NCBI GenBank assembly: GCA_964019415.1
Contig: OZ025881.1
Span: forward strand, 589,201 to 653,200
DNA: 64,000 nucleotides
From: Ianthella basta
Lineage: Eukaryota; Porifera; Demospongiae; Verongiida; Ianthellidae
Direction: 5' to 3'
Of this stretch, positions 26,235-37,666 are shown one piece after another. The position numbers and the translations under genes were made by a program. The notes under the pieces were generated by a model. It was not told the origin of the DNA, ran no database searches, and saw nothing but the letters and a program-made list of their open reading frames with translations. How positions within the stretch are numbered: the first letter of the stretch is position 1; every line of letters starts with the position of its first letter.

Positions 26235-26328
26235 GCGCCAGTGGGAGATGGGTGTGCTGCCAACAAGGAAGCAAGGACTGCATTATTAACTTCATTTTCA
26301 GGTTCAATGTATTCAGATACATTCACAT
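26235..26328 (+). pseudogene. Exon-1 fragment of a family member
   Basis: Matches the most conserved part of exon 1 (CCAGTGGGAGA, GTGCTGCCA, AAGGAAGCAAGGACTGCAT, then the TTCAGGTTC string) but with several substitutions and no flanking signal-peptide or 3' parts. It covers roughly the stretch from the sequon to the RFRIF region. It is an isolated relic within the upstream region of gene C. Confidence 0.75.
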
Positions 26329-26787
26329 TCATTCACGACCTTGACAACCATTGACTTCATTTCTTGCATACAATGACCCTGCATGGCTGAGCATCCCAAA
26401 TACGTGTTTGATGACATTATTTCCACCCCACATTGTACACACACTGTATGGGCTGGTGGCTATTGCAGTACAACTGCACTGACAGGAGGTGCACATGTCA
26501 TATGAAAGCAATGCATTTTGCACCACAGGTGGTATGGATGAGGACTCTGGACCATCAATTTTACATAAGATGGCAGAGACAAGCTGTCTGCAGTGGCATC
26601 TTAGAGATAATTATATAGTCTGGAAGACTGGCATATGATTATGAAGTTTGACTTGACTCTTGTCATACCAGAAGGACGTGGCTCATACTGTAAGTTAGCT
26701 AGCTGTATTATACTCTGGTGAATCTCCACGGAAGGAAATAGTGAAATACACCAACTCCTGGATTGAAGATTGTGTACACAATTTGGA

Positions 26788-26820
26788 GGTACACATGTTG
26801 AGGAACATCCAAGTCAAAAG
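26788..26820 (+). promoter_or_regulatory. Conserved upstream GGTACACA box, gene C
   Basis: GGTACACATGTTGAGGAACA followed by TCCAAGTCAAAAG; same family as the box before gene B and about 310 bp before the C start codon. Confidence 0.4.
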
Positions 26821-26881
26821 TGAAATTTTTGAACACCTAGCTAGTCGTGCCATGCCAGTTACCCATTTATGACATCACTCA

Positions 26882-26899
26882 CCCTAACCCTAACCCTAA
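26882..26899. repeat. Interstitial telomere-type tract, (CCCTAA)3
   Basis: Three exact CCCTAA units (TTAGGG on the other strand). In the paralogous sequence before gene B (23208-23300) this position holds about 85-90 bp of ordinary sequence. Here that sequence is absent and the telomeric units take its place. Confidence 0.9.
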
Positions 26900-27131
26900 A
26901 AGTGAAGGACTAAATGGTGTGATAATGCAAAGAGCACCTGCAGTTATGAAAGCAACACCAGTCAGTAGTGCAAGTGGTCAACATAAACAATGTTGCTGTA
27001 GGTGTTGTGTACAACAGGTCATGTAGTTTGATTTTCATGTAAACACACAACATAAATGATGTATTCATAAACAAAAGCACTCTTCAGTGTTCACTGGAGT
27101 ACAACTATCAGGACCTGCTTTCCTAAGCATA

Positions 27132-28767
27132 ATGACTACGATCTACTACTCTGTTCTCTTGTTGCTGTCCACAAACCTGGCAACCATCACCATAGCAACC
27201 CAACCAGTCAAGGAAGTTGCCAGTGAAGGACAGTCCAACCCTGGAGGATGTATCAGTGACTGGAGAGGACTGAAGAAGGCCTACCTTGACCATCAGTCCA
27301 GTGTTGATGTGGAGAACTCCATCTTTGACTTCTATCCCAGTGATACCATTGACTACGGTGTGCTAGTCATGTTCTATGATGTGGGACCACCTCCCAACAC
27401 CAGCACCAGTGGGAGAAGGGAGTGCTGCCAGCAAGGAAGCAAGGACTGCATCATTCACTTCATCTACAGGTTCAGGATCTTCAGAGACATCCAACCAAAC
27501 CTCTTATGCAGCCGTCTCTTCCTTAGTTACCATTGTGGAAAATGGTACACAATGCATCAACTTTGTTGGGCACAACCGCAATTTTGCAATGATGGCTCAG
27601 CAAGCAAGAATTTACATGAATTCTCACGACAGGTAGTGTGGGAGTATGCTAAAGCTAAAGTCACCATTACGCTGTGGCTGAATCAGTGCATGCCTATTAA
27701 AGGGTAGTATAGTGCTTCACTTGATGGTCTGTACATAGCAAATAATGCATGCACCGGCCTAAGACTGTGTGAGTGATGCTGTTTTGCTTCTTCAGTTTGT
27801 AGGCCTGGTGCTGGAAGGGAGTCCCATAGATGGAAAGCTATCAGGCTCTGTGTATGATACTTCTAAAAACCCTGAGCTGATTCTCACTGCCATCTCCATC
27901 GTTTTGTTTACAACTGTTGGTCTGTTACTGGTCCTCTACATGCACCACAGCTGGGGAGTGGTGGGCACAGTGCTGGCTCACTCACAAGTGGCAAGACACA
28001 CGATGAGGTCCATCATGCTGACATCATGGGTACTGTTGCCATGGATGATGATGGAATATTTTACTGGAACCAGGGCAATGGAGGATGATGTTCAACATGT
28101 GAGACTGTTCACACTGTTCCAAGATGCATACTCTCCACAGGTGACTAAAGGTTATGTTGAATGGGGCTCCTTCCTGGCCATACTGCTCCTTGAAGCTCCC
28201 TTCCTCTTTGTCTTCTTCCTTCGCAAGTCCACTGACCTCCAAAACAGGAAGCAGCAGCTCTCCAAGACTGACTGTCGTCTGTGCTACTGGATCAGAGTCC
28301 TCTGTGACACACTCGGTGCTATGGGTGTGGTGGCGGCTGCACAGATTATTTCAATATATTACTTCCACTGGGCACTGTTTTTCACAGTGTCACCCATTTT
28401 TACCATTGCATTAGTTTTGGACTCTCTTGCTTGCATTGTCAGCTTCCTTGTGTGCACAACTTTGCTACTGGAGATGGTCAGCTCTTGCAGCAAGTCATGT
28501 TCGTGTGTAAAGATCATCAAAAGATTGGCCTTTCTCCTGTTGGCACTGCTCGGCATTGGTATTAATTACTATGCGGTTACACAAGTGAGAGAAGATAAGC
28601 AAAGTGACGTTAGTGGTATTAAGGGAGTGCTGACATCACTGGTGTCTTCATTCATCATTGGTGTGTATGGGTTTGTTGTGAAGAAGCTGTTGTATGAGAA
28701 GAAGGAAAACGCCGAGAGAGAGAATCTGGAATCCAGGCCACTGATGCAGGAGGCACCTTCTCCATAG
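27132..28767 (+). CDS. Gene C: seven-pass membrane protein with six-Cys ectodomain, subtype 2
   Basis: Exons are 27132-27632 and 27796-28767 with a 163-bp phase-0 intron (CGACAG/GTAGTG to GCTTCTTCAG). The product is 490 residues, slightly short for the family. The signal peptide and conserved ectodomain core match B closely (MTTIYYSVLLLL start, ECCQQGSKDC, NTS sequon), while exon 2 is subtype 2 (FVGLVLEGSP). The variable patch is short and holds two extra cysteines (LLCSRLFLSYHC) beyond the six standard ones. The tail is short and ends in ESRPLMQEAPSP, so the acidic dileucine pattern is weakened to L-M. A subtype-1-like exon 1 start on a subtype-2 exon 2 suggests recombination at the intron. 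Function unknown. Confidence 0.82.
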
Positions 28768-29460
28768 TAGTGTGGGCTTTGACGGATGTCAGCCAACATG
28801 TACAAGTGTGCTGTAGATTAATTGTGTGGGGTGTTTCAAACAGCAGTACTTACGTAGAGCTGTCATTTCCTGTACTTTGAATTATGCCTCCTATTAACGG
28901 TGTTAATGGTTTAGAGCTTAACAGTGTTTAGTTTGCTTTAGCTATACAGTCACTTTAAATGACTGTTTTTGCAGAATCTCATGCAGACACATAATGTGTT
29001 CAGCTATGTTTGTTATAATCTAACTTATACAGTATGATGTTTGCGAGGCAGTTGGCATTTGCAAATTCTATTCTTGTGCTTGACACTTCCAGTATTGTTA
29101 AGTACATTGCATATGTTACCAGTATAAATAATCTGGTGACCATTTGTGAAAGAAAATCGCAAATTACCCTTCAATTGCAAATTACCCTTCCAAGTGGCAA
29201 TTTGCAAAATGTTCGTCCCATGTAATCAGAGCTTACGCAGTAGGACAGCAAGTACACCTGAATGTTGTGGGATGGGACACACTGAGTTAATGGAATGTTC
29301 ATACATTATCTACACTGCACAAGTTTAGGAAGGAGGCTACCTATATTATAATATTCACCTGTCTGTTCCCATGTACATATTAGAGCAACATTGTGTAAAT
29401 AACTACATCACAAACAGAAACTATATAGTGTACATGATGTCACCATCATTGTAAATTTTC
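28768..29460 (+). other. 3' flank of gene C with a dispersed repeat copy
   Basis: No gene seen. About 29115-29330 is one copy of a dispersed repeat (ACCAGTATAAA, CTGGTGACCATT, AAATTACCCTTC, ACACACTGAGTTAATGG strings) that recurs after the minisatellites at 29678 and 47067. Confidence 0.55.
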
Positions 29461-29677
29461 CGTATTCCCCGGTGAAGTTCACTGGGGCACCAGATGCCCA
29501 ATGTTTGCTGGGGATGCAGTATTCCCTAGTGAAGTTCACTGGGCCACCAGATGCCCAATGTTTGCAGGGGATGCAGTATTCCCCGGTGAAGTTTATTGGG
29601 GTACCAGATGCCCAATGTTTGGAGGGATGCCGTATTCCCTGGCGAAGTTCACTGGGGCACCAGATGCCCAATGTTTG
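29461..29677. repeat. 57-bp minisatellite, about 4 units
   Basis: Units of 57 bp read TTCACTGGGGCACCAGATGC, then CCAATGTTTGCAGGGGATGC, then AGTATTCCCCGGTGAAG. The same unit occurs at three further sites in the window. It is immediately followed by GTTACCAGTATAAA. Confidence 0.92.
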
Positions 29678-29870
29678 TAGTTACCAGTATAAAAAACCTG
29701 GTGAACATTCACGAAAGTAAATCGTAAATTACCCTTCCAAGTGGCAATTCGCAAATTGTTCTGCCCACAATGATAAGAGCTTACACAGCATGACAGTAAG
29801 TACACCTGAATGTTGTGGGATGGGACACACTGAGTTAATGGAATGGTTCATACATTACCAACTCTGCACA
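29678..29870 (+). repeat. Dispersed repeat flanking the minisatellite
   Basis: Second copy of the ACCAGTATAAA ... ACACACTGAGTTAATGG repeat, nearly the same as 29115-29330 and 47067-47250. In two of the three copies it lies directly 3' of a minisatellite block. Confidence 0.7.
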
Positions 29871-30154
29871 AGTTAACTATAATATTCATTTGTCTGTTCA
29901 CATGTATTAGAGCAACATTGTGTAAATAACTACATATTGTTGTATGACTAATAATTATATATAATTATAGTTATGAAGCCTTCAGTTTGATCATAGTAAA
30001 TAACTATATACAGCACAAACTGAAACTGTATAGTGTACATGATGTCACCATTGTCAAGGTGAATCCCACATTAGGTAAATATGTATGTGACTCAGAGTAA
30101 CATCATTGCTATGTATGGAGCAGTAAATCAAACAGGATGGATTCAATGCAGTAA

Positions 30155-30186
30155 GGTACACATTTTGGGAATAACCAAATCAAACA
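30155..30186 (+). promoter_or_regulatory. Conserved upstream GGTACACA box, gene D
   Basis: GGTACACATTTTGGGAATAA then CCAAATCAAACA, about 180 bp before the D start codon; the same family as the boxes of the other genes. Confidence 0.4.
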
Positions 30187-30322
30187 TGAATTAGAGAAGC
30201 CCATTCATGCACCTATACATCAATTAGTGTATGCAGTTTAATTTTCATATGTATATATGCAGATAACCAGCAATACACAGACAAATTCACTATTCTCCAT
30301 GACACTGCACTGCAGAGGACAG

Positions 30323-30330
30323 ATTATAAG
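30323..30330 (+). promoter_or_regulatory. TATA-like core promoter element, gene D
   Basis: ATTATAAG within the conserved string AGAGGACAGATTATAAGCC, 38-45 bp before the start codon. The string is repeated at the matching place before F, H and K. Confidence 0.45.
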
Positions 30331-30367
30331 CCGGTGGAGACACAAATAGACTGCCTTACTGAGCACA

Positions 30368-32079
30368 ATGACTGTGATTAGCTACTCCCATCTACTGCTG
30401 TTCATCGCCCTGACAGCCATCACCATAGCGACCAAGCCAGTGAAGGGAGATACCAGTGAAGGACAGTCCAACCCTGGAGGATGTATCAGTGACTGGAGAG
30501 AACTGAAGAAAGCCTACCTTGACCATCAGTCCAGTGCTGATGTGGAGAACTCCATCTTTGACTTCTATCCCAGTCATGCCATCAACTACGGTGTGCTAGT
30601 CATGTTCTATGATGTGGAACCACCTCCCAACACCAGCATCAGTGGGAGAAGGGAGTGCTGCCAGCGAGGAAGCAAGGACTGCATCATTCACTTCATCTAC
30701 AGGTTCAGGATCTTCAGATACATTTCTCCAAAGCTGTTATATGTCCACGCACATCATACAAGAGCTTTGAATTCCAACAGAGACCTGTATTTGATAACTC
30801 ATCTCTGCTGGTCGCCCCCACCACTCTGCAACAACAGCCAGCTGCTGGTAGAGAGAAATCTGCAGGAATTCTCAAAGCAGGTACATTGTAAGTATTATAG
30901 CTATACAGACATATTGTACCAGTGCAAGGTGCTGAAATGTGTATAAATTAGCTGTAGCCACATGCATATAATTATGCATATAATGCAGAGGTTTTCGCAA
31001 GCAGTGTGCACAATATTATTCATGCATCAAAACTCTATGCATATGTTGACCTCATGAGATATATGAATGTGTCATTTCTTCAGTTTGTAGGTCTGTTGCT
31101 TGAAGAAAACCTTCTTAATAGCCAGGTATCAGACTATGTGTATTGTGCTGCCAAACCTGTTCAACACAGCCTTGTGAATGTTTTAACGGCCATCCCCATC
31201 CTCCTGTTTACTGTTGTGGGCCTATTCCTGGTCCTCTACATGCACCACAGCTGGGGAGTGGTGGCCACAGTGCTGGCTCACTCACAAGTGGCAAGACACA
31301 TGATGAGGTCCACCATGTTGACATCATGGATACTGTTTCTGGGGATGACGGTGCACTTCTACTCAGTTACAAGTAAAATGGAAGATGCTGTTCAAGAGGA
31401 AAATCCACTTAGTTTGTTTCCGGATATTTACACCCCACAGGTGACAGCTGGCTATGTTCAGTGGGGCTCCTTCCTGGCCATACTGCTCCTTGAAGCTCCC
31501 TTCTTCTTTGTCTTCTTCTTCCACAAGTCCACTGACCTCCACAACAGGAAGCCGCAGCTCTCCAAGACTGACTGTCATCTGTGCTACTGGACCAGAGTCC
31601 TCTGTGACACACTAGGTGGTATTGGTGTGGTGGCAGCTGTTCAGATTATCTCAGTGTACCTCTTCTACATTGCATTGAATTTGACAGTGTTACCAATATT
31701 CACCATTGCATGGATTATTAACGATTCAGCTTACATTCTTGTAGCCATTGTGTGTGTGACAATACTTTTCCAGATGCTCAGCTCTTGCTGTAAAACATGC
31801 TCGCTTGGAAGGGCCACTAAAGGACTGACATTTCTCCTGTTGGGGCTGCTCTGCTTTGCCATTAATTACTATGTAGTTCAACAACTGAGGTGTGATAAAC
31901 AGGGCAGCCATAATTCCATTCGTGGTCTGCTAACATCACTGGTGTCTTCAGTCATTGTTGGCATTTACGGGTATATAGTGAAGAGGTTGTTGTGTCAGAA
32001 GAAGGAAGGTGTTGGAGGAGAAAGCAGGGAAAATCTGGAATCAACACCACTGACTCAGAAAGCAGAGAATATTCCATGA
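30368..32079 (+). CDS. Gene D: seven-pass membrane protein with six-Cys ectodomain, subtype 2
   Basis: Exons are 30368-30880 and 31084-32079 with a 203-bp phase-0 intron (AAGCAG/GTACATTG to TTTCTTCAG). The product is 502 residues. Exon 1 gives a signal peptide (MTVISYSHLLLFIALTAI), the GGC, ECC, KDC, LCW and LC cysteines and a NTS sequon. It carries VEPPPN where the others have VGPPPN. The variable patch (VHAHHTRALNSNRDL) is unlike any neighbour. Exon 2 is subtype 2 (FVGLLLEENL), with the HHSWGVV signature and seven hydrophobic segments; the tail ends in ESTPLTQKAENIP. Exon 1 resembles F and H at its 5' end, yet exon 2 is the other subtype, another sign of mixing at the intron. Confidence 0.82.
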
Positions 32080-32525
32080 AATGTGAAAATTGACATGTTC
32101 CATGGTCTGACCTCAGCATGTGTATTTTGTTTATAGCAGCAGTAGATACAAACACTGCATATTACGGCTGTACATCATTTACTGTAAGTATTGTGCATTC
32201 AACACAATTATACAGCTCTGGCATGTTTTAGGTACAGTAGCTGCTTTGTGTATGTTGTATGTACAGTGTTTTATGATTGTCACCTCCATGATATCATGTG
32301 ACTCTTTGTAGATTTGCACTGGTGTGATCAATTGTAGGACTATAAGAGACCGTCAGTGGCACATTCACACATGGACTAGTGTCACCAGTAGCTTCTATGA
32401 TCATGCACAGCCGCCTACACCACATGCATAGCAATGTGCAGTCATACATGACAGATGAGTCAGTGCATGTGCCAATGCATACACATGTACATGCATATGT
32501 CAGGTATTGGAAGAATGGCAGTGTC
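32080..32525 (+). other. 3' flank of gene D
   Basis: No gene or clear element seen; AT-rich with scattered short CA/TG runs. Confidence 0.5.
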
Positions 32526-33404
32526 ACATGTACTGTATACTGTATGATGATGCATGCACTCTTATCATCAGTAGCACCCAGCACCAGCAACAGATGATCT
32601 GCAACATGGCATGTCACTAAATAATGCCACTGTGTCCACATACAGACCATGTGTGTATGTATGTATGTATACTGTAGGACTACATGGGGAGTGTCTGAAT
32701 TAATAACGATAAGCTGACACAGTAAACACAGTCAATGACCATAAGCTATGCTATGATTGCTGCTATATATCAAACCAAAATTGGTCTGTGTAGTCATAGC
32801 TGTATGTTATATTTATACACACATGTTTATAGCTGTGAGTATTCCAATAGCTATGTATTGTCACTGGCTATCAGCACACTCTGTATATGTATGTATGCAC
32901 ATTAGATCACGGTACAACTATGATAGTAACTGCATAGGGACCTGAGGTTGGGCAGTGCACAAACTGAATGGTGAAATGAGGGGCTGTGTAGAGTGAATGC
33001 TGTGAAAACAGGGAAAACAGACCGGGACAAGCGAATTACATGCAGAAGGGACACAATTTGACTTTTGTAGCAACACTGGCCAACTGTAGCGTGCAGCCAT
33101 CATGCACATGTACACACATGAGGGATGTACATATTACCACACACTTCTGAATATCAATGGGTGAGTGCACGTGTACACCGAAGGGTCTGGCTTATGTATT
33201 ACATACACGGATGATGTAATCAATGGTAGTCGTTTGCTAGTCACGCAATCGTCCATATATTCCCATGGCAACAGAGTATACAGTATACTTGAATAGTTTC
33301 TGATAGTATTTCCTCCCAGGTTGAAACTGGCATGCACAGTGTTAACTATGATGTCACCATTGATGTCAGCATTTACTGTAGTTACGTAATGTTATTATCT
33401 CAGA

Positions 33405-33438
33405 GGTACACAGTTTAGGGACTAACCAAGTTAAAAGC
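33405..33438 (+). promoter_or_regulatory. Conserved upstream box of a lost gene
   Basis: GGTACACAGTTTAGGGACTA then ACCAAGTTAAAAGC, placed as in the upstream regions of G and I but leading to an exon-1 relic. Confidence 0.35.
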
Positions 33439-33632
33439 TAGTGAAAGGGAAAATCCACCTGTTTGTTATGTATCACTTATGCAATAACACTGTTTTATGC
33501 AAAACACATCAGCTGCAAACAGGATGGACTTTCCCATAAGTCACTGTCATAACATGAAATTGACCATAAAAAGGAACCAGGTCCGCTAGGAATTAACAAC
33601 ACACGTGAAACACACATGGAAAGCATTGTTCT

Positions 33633-33720
33633 ACAGAGGACTTAATAGCCATCTGAGTTACAGTTAGCAGGACCTGTTTTACTGTGCGCAATGACTGAGT
33701 ATGATTTACTTCCCTGTTTA
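33633..33720 (+). pseudogene. Relic promoter and exon-1 start of a lost family member
   Basis: ACAGAGGACTTAATAGCC and the following 50 bp match the promoter and 5' leader of gene G. The ATG at 33701 with ATTTACTTCCCTGTT matches the G signal-peptide start. After about ten codons the similarity stops, and neither ectodomain nor exon 2 follows. The TATA-like TTTATAG of G is changed to TTAATAG here. The same relic is present in the duplicated block at 48552-48640. Confidence 0.7.
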
Positions 33721-33914
33721 TACATACATTACATACGTACATTTCTGACTCACAATGATGGCTAGCTACATAGATAGGCAATTTCTCATTTCCCTGGCAA
33801 AAGAGTACAAATTATAATAAAAATGCGCCACCCACGCAGGTTGAAACTGGTGCATATAAATGATGTCACCGTTTGATATCACTGTTCAGCTAACATTGAT
33901 ATGTATATCTCCAA

Positions 33915-33948
33915 GGTATATACATTTTGAGAATAGCCAAGTCCAAAG
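33915..33948 (+). promoter_or_regulatory. Conserved upstream box, gene F
   Basis: GGTATATACATTTTGAGAAT then AGCCAAGTCCAAAG, about 120 bp before the F start codon. Confidence 0.4.
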
Positions 33949-34020
33949 TAGAAATAGAAAATCCAACCAAAATATAAAACAAGACCACTGTTTAGTGTAG
34001 CACTGCACTGCATGGGACAG

Positions 34021-34028
34021 ATTATAAG
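34021..34028 (+). promoter_or_regulatory. TATA-like core promoter element, gene F
   Basis: ATTATAAG in the string GGGACAGATTATAAGCCGG, 38-45 bp before the F start codon, as in D, H and K. Confidence 0.45.
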
Positions 34029-34065
34029 CCGGTGGAGACACAGTTAGGCTGCCTTACGGAGCACA

Positions 34066-35683
34066 ATGACTGTGATCAGCTACTCCCATCTACTGCTGCT
34101 CATTGCCCTGACAGCCATCACCATAGCAACCCAGCCTGTAAAAGGAGATACCAGTGAAGGACAGTCCAACCCTGGAGGATGTATCAGTGACTGGAGAGGA
34201 CTGAAGAAGGCCTACCTTGACAGTCAGTCCAGTGCTGATGTGGAGAACTCCATCTTTGACTTCTATCCCAGTCATGCCATCGACTACGGTGTGCTAGTCA
34301 TGTTCTATGATGTGGGACCACCTCCCAACACCAGCACCAGTGGGAGAAGGGAGTGCTGCCAGCGAGGAAGCAAGGACTGCATCATTCACTTCATCTACAG
34401 GTTCAGGATCTTCAAAGACATATATCCTTGGCTGTTACAAAACTTTGCTCTTGTCAGTAATTTCATAAGGCTAACAAGCTTCATGGGCAGTGGTTTAAGA
34501 CCACTCTGCTGGGCTCCACCTAGGTTCTGTGAAGGGACCTCAGCTGGAGCAATCATGCTGGAATTCTCTAAACAGGTACTACAAGTGCACTACATCACAA
34601 ACACTGTATGGAAGGAATGTAGTAACTGTTAGTGTCATGATGTGATGCATGTCTCTCTCTCCGGTGCAGTTTATGGGTACTGTCCTTCAAGACAGCCCTT
34701 GGAGCAGTGACAAAACAGGGGTTGTAGAAGGCTACACTGGTAATGGCCATCGCAAACCTAATGAAATCTCCTACTTCATTCCCATCCTCCTGTTTGCCAC
34801 TGTTGGCCTGTTCCTGGTCCTCTTCACACACCACAGCTGGGGAGTGGTGGGCACAGTGCTGGCTCACTCACAAGTGGCAGGACACATTGCAAGGTCCATC
34901 ATGTTGGCATCGTGGATACTGTTTCTGTGGATGATGGCGCAGTTATACATTGTAATCGGAGCAATGGCTGACATCATTGAAGAAAGGAACTTATTGTTCA
35001 AGCCATTCCATGACCTTTACAGTCAACAGGTGACCTTGGGCAAGATTCAGTTTGGCTCCTTCCTGGCCATACTGCTCCTTGAAGCTCCCTTCCTCTGTGT
35101 CTTCTTCTTCCACAAGTTCACTGACCTCCACAACAGGAAGCAGCTCTCCAAGACTGCCTGTCATCTGTGTTACTGGATCAGAGTCCTCTGTGACACACTT
35201 GGTGGTATTGGTGTGGTGGCAGCTGCACAGATTACTTCGGTATATCTTTTCTACTGTGTACTCCTTTTGATAGTGCGTCCAACATACACTATACTACTTG
35301 TGTCTCTGAGGGTGTCTTACACAACTATCAGTGTGATCGTCATCTTCCTTCTGATCCAGAGTGTTTCCAGCTGTTTCAGGAAGAAGTGTTCTCTTGTTGG
35401 AACAGTGAAAGGAGTGGCTATCCTTATGCTGTCAGTACTCTGTGTGACCATTAATGGGAACCTTCGAGGGTTTGGTCAAGACAGCCTGTTTGCAGACAAC
35501 TCATCAGATTACACCTTCTACACTTTGATGAGGTCACTGGTGGCTTCAGCCATTATTGGGATGTACGGGTATGCAGCCAGGAAGATGTTGTATCAGAAGA
35601 TGAAGAAGGAAGTGGAGAGAGCAGAGAAGGAAGAGATGGAATTGATGCCTTTTGTCAAGAAAGAAGCGGGCACTCTTAGTTAG
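34066..35683 (+). CDS. Gene F: seven-pass membrane protein with six-Cys ectodomain, subtype 1
   Basis: Exons are 34066-34575 and 34670-35683; the 94-bp phase-0 intron runs from AAACAG/GTACTAC to CTCCGGTGCAG. The product is 507 residues. The signal peptide MTVISYSHLLLLIALTAI is followed by the six conserved cysteines and the NTS sequon. The variable patch (LLQNFALVSNFIRLTSFMGS) matches those of B and H. Exon 2 begins FMGTVLQDSPW (subtype 1), has seven hydrophobic segments and a K/E-rich tail ending VKKEAGTLS. The loop usually reading QQLSKTDCRLCYW is shortened by one residue (KQLSKTACHLCYW), and the usual LYMHHSW reads LFTHHSW. It is the block partner of gene H. No lesion is seen. Confidence 0.82.
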
Positions 35684-36449
35684 GCTGGATAGTGAAGGGG
35701 GACGGATGTGAATTAGTAATATGCATGCTTCACTTACAGTAGCTAGGTTGATTCAACTTGATTGTATTTATGCTGGTTAATTGTCTGTATTGTAATCATT
35801 TACTCCATGAATGGTGTGAAGAAAGTCAGTACAACTAGTGTGCGTACATGGGTTGTGAGTGCAAGCAGACCATTCCACAGAACTCATATGTATGCAGTAC
35901 AAGTTGCAATGCAGTGTACAAAGTGTGTGTGCACAGGTTACTTAAAATGTACATCTGTGCAGCATGCAGATACCATATCTGCTCTAAAATTTGTCAAAAT
36001 TTTACTTTCTCCGGCAAAATGAGTTGGAAGACCAGTTTAAAGTTTGAAGCAGTTATTTGATAGATTAGCATATGTATACACACCTGAGGGATCTAACACC
36101 ATGGATACACTAAAGTCGTCCTACTGAGCTAACATACACACACACAGTGCAAGCTGCAATGTTAGTAGACATGTAAAGAGTACTTTGAGTAGTAATACTG
36201 TTCTGGCAGTTGGGACCTGTGGTTCACACAAGTGCACAAGAATACCTCACAAATCAAAATAAGAAACACAATTTGCCACTTGCTGACAATGTCCCACAAT
36301 GAAGGACACTTTTTCACCAACTTTGTTGGGAACCACCGCAGTGATGGCAGCAAGCAAGAATTTATATGAATTCTCATGCCAATGCAGTATCTGAGTCAGT
36401 GCACGCATATTAAAGTATTAAAATTATTATAAAATTACCACCACCGCAG
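35684..36449 (+). other. 3' flank of gene F
   Basis: No gene seen apart from the exon-1 scrap at 36316-36387. It is shared with the 3' flanks of B and H up to about 36310. Confidence 0.6.
36316..36387 (+). pseudogene. Scrap of exon-1 3' end
   Basis: CACCAACTTTGTTGGG and AGCAAGCAAGAATTTATATG plus AATTCTC match the last codons of exon 1 of gene C (27550-27632), with the central part shortened. It has no coding potential by itself. The minisatellite starts shortly after, and in the duplicate block the scrap runs straight into the minisatellite (51268-51293). Confidence 0.65.
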
Positions 36450-36763
36450 TTCACTGGGGCACCAGATGCCCAATGTTTGCAGGGGATGCTGTACTCCCCA
36501 GTGAAGTTCATTGGGGCACCAGATGCCCAAGGTTTGCTGGGGATGCCGTATTCCGCAGTGAAGTTCATTGGGGCACCAGATACCCAATGTTTGCAAGGGA
36601 TGCAGTATTCCCCGGTGAAGTTCACTGAGACACCAGATGCCCAATGTTTGCAGGGGATGCCATATTCCCCGGTGAAGTTACTGGGGCACCAGATGCCCAA
36701 TGTTTGCAGGGGATGCCGTATTCCCCGGTGAAGTTCACTGGGCACCAGATGCCCAATGTTTGC
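36450..36763. repeat. 57-bp minisatellite, about 5.5 units
   Basis: Same 57-bp unit as at 29461. It lies between the exon-1 scrap and an ATTACCAGTATAAAGAACTG flank that is identical in arrangement to the end of the large array at 54122. Confidence 0.92.
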
Positions 36764-37397
36764 AATTACCAGTATAAAGAACTGTGTAGTCATAGCTGTT
36801 ATATTTATACACACATGTTTAAAGCTGTGAGTATTCCAATAGCTATGTATTGTCACTGGCTATCAGCACACTCTGTATATGTATGTATGCACATTAGATC
36901 ACGGTACAACTATGATAGTAACTGCATAGTGACCTGAGGTTGGGCAGTGCACAAACTGAATGATGAAATGAGTGGCTGTGTAGAGTGAATGCTGTGAAAA
37001 CAGGGAAAACAGACCGGGACAAGCGAATTACATGCAGAAGGACACAATTTGACTTTTGTAGCAACACTGGCCAACTGTAGTGTGCCGCCATCAAGCACAT
37101 GTACACACATGAGGGATGTACATATTACCACACATTTCTGAATATCAATGGGTGTGTGCAGGAGTACACTGAAGGGCCAGCCTTATGTATTACATACACT
37201 GATGATGTAATCAATGGTAGTTGTATGCTAGTTATGCAATTGTCCATATACATTCCCATGGCAACAGAGTATACAGTATACATGAATAACTTCTAATAGT
37301 TTACCTCCCAGCTGCAGGTTGCAACTAGCATGTGCGGCGGTAACTATGATATCACCATTGATGTCAGCATTTACTGTAGTTAGGTAATGTTGTTATC

Positions 37398-37424
37398 GCA
37401 GTTTAGGGAATAACCAAGTTAAAG
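37398..37424 (+). promoter_or_regulatory. Conserved upstream box, gene G (5' half lost)
   Basis: GCAGTTTAGGGAATAACCAA then GTTAAAG; the GGTACACA half found in the other copies is missing here. Confidence 0.35.
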
Positions 37425-37611
37425 GCTAGTGAAAGGGAAAATCCAACTATTTGGTATGTATCACTTGTGCAAGAACACTGTTGTATACAAACACATCAGC
37501 TGCAAACAGGATGGACGCATAAGTCACTGTCATAACATGAAATTACCCAGATACGGAATTGACAACACACACGCAAAACATTGCTCAGGGTGACTCCTCT
37601 CTACAGAGGAC

Positions 37612-37618
37612 TTTATAG
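37612..37618 (+). promoter_or_regulatory. TATA-like core promoter element, gene G
   Basis: TTTATAG in ACAGAGGACTTTATAGCC, about 50 bp before the G start codon; the equivalent of the ATTATAAG sites of D, F, H and K. Confidence 0.45.
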
Positions 37619-37666
37619 CCAGCTGAGTTACAGTTGTCAGGACCTGCTTTCCTGTGCTCAGTGACT

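Larger units (their letters stand above)
29871..30367 (+). other. Upstream region of gene D
   Basis: No gene seen. It contains the conserved box at 30155-30186 and a TATA-like site at 30323-30330. Confidence 0.5.
36764..37666 (+). other. Upstream region of gene G
   Basis: No gene seen. Shared with the upstream region of I (54123-55084) and partly with 32.77-33.45 kb. Contains a TTACGTAA-related site mutated to TTAGGTAA near 37379. Confidence 0.5.
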
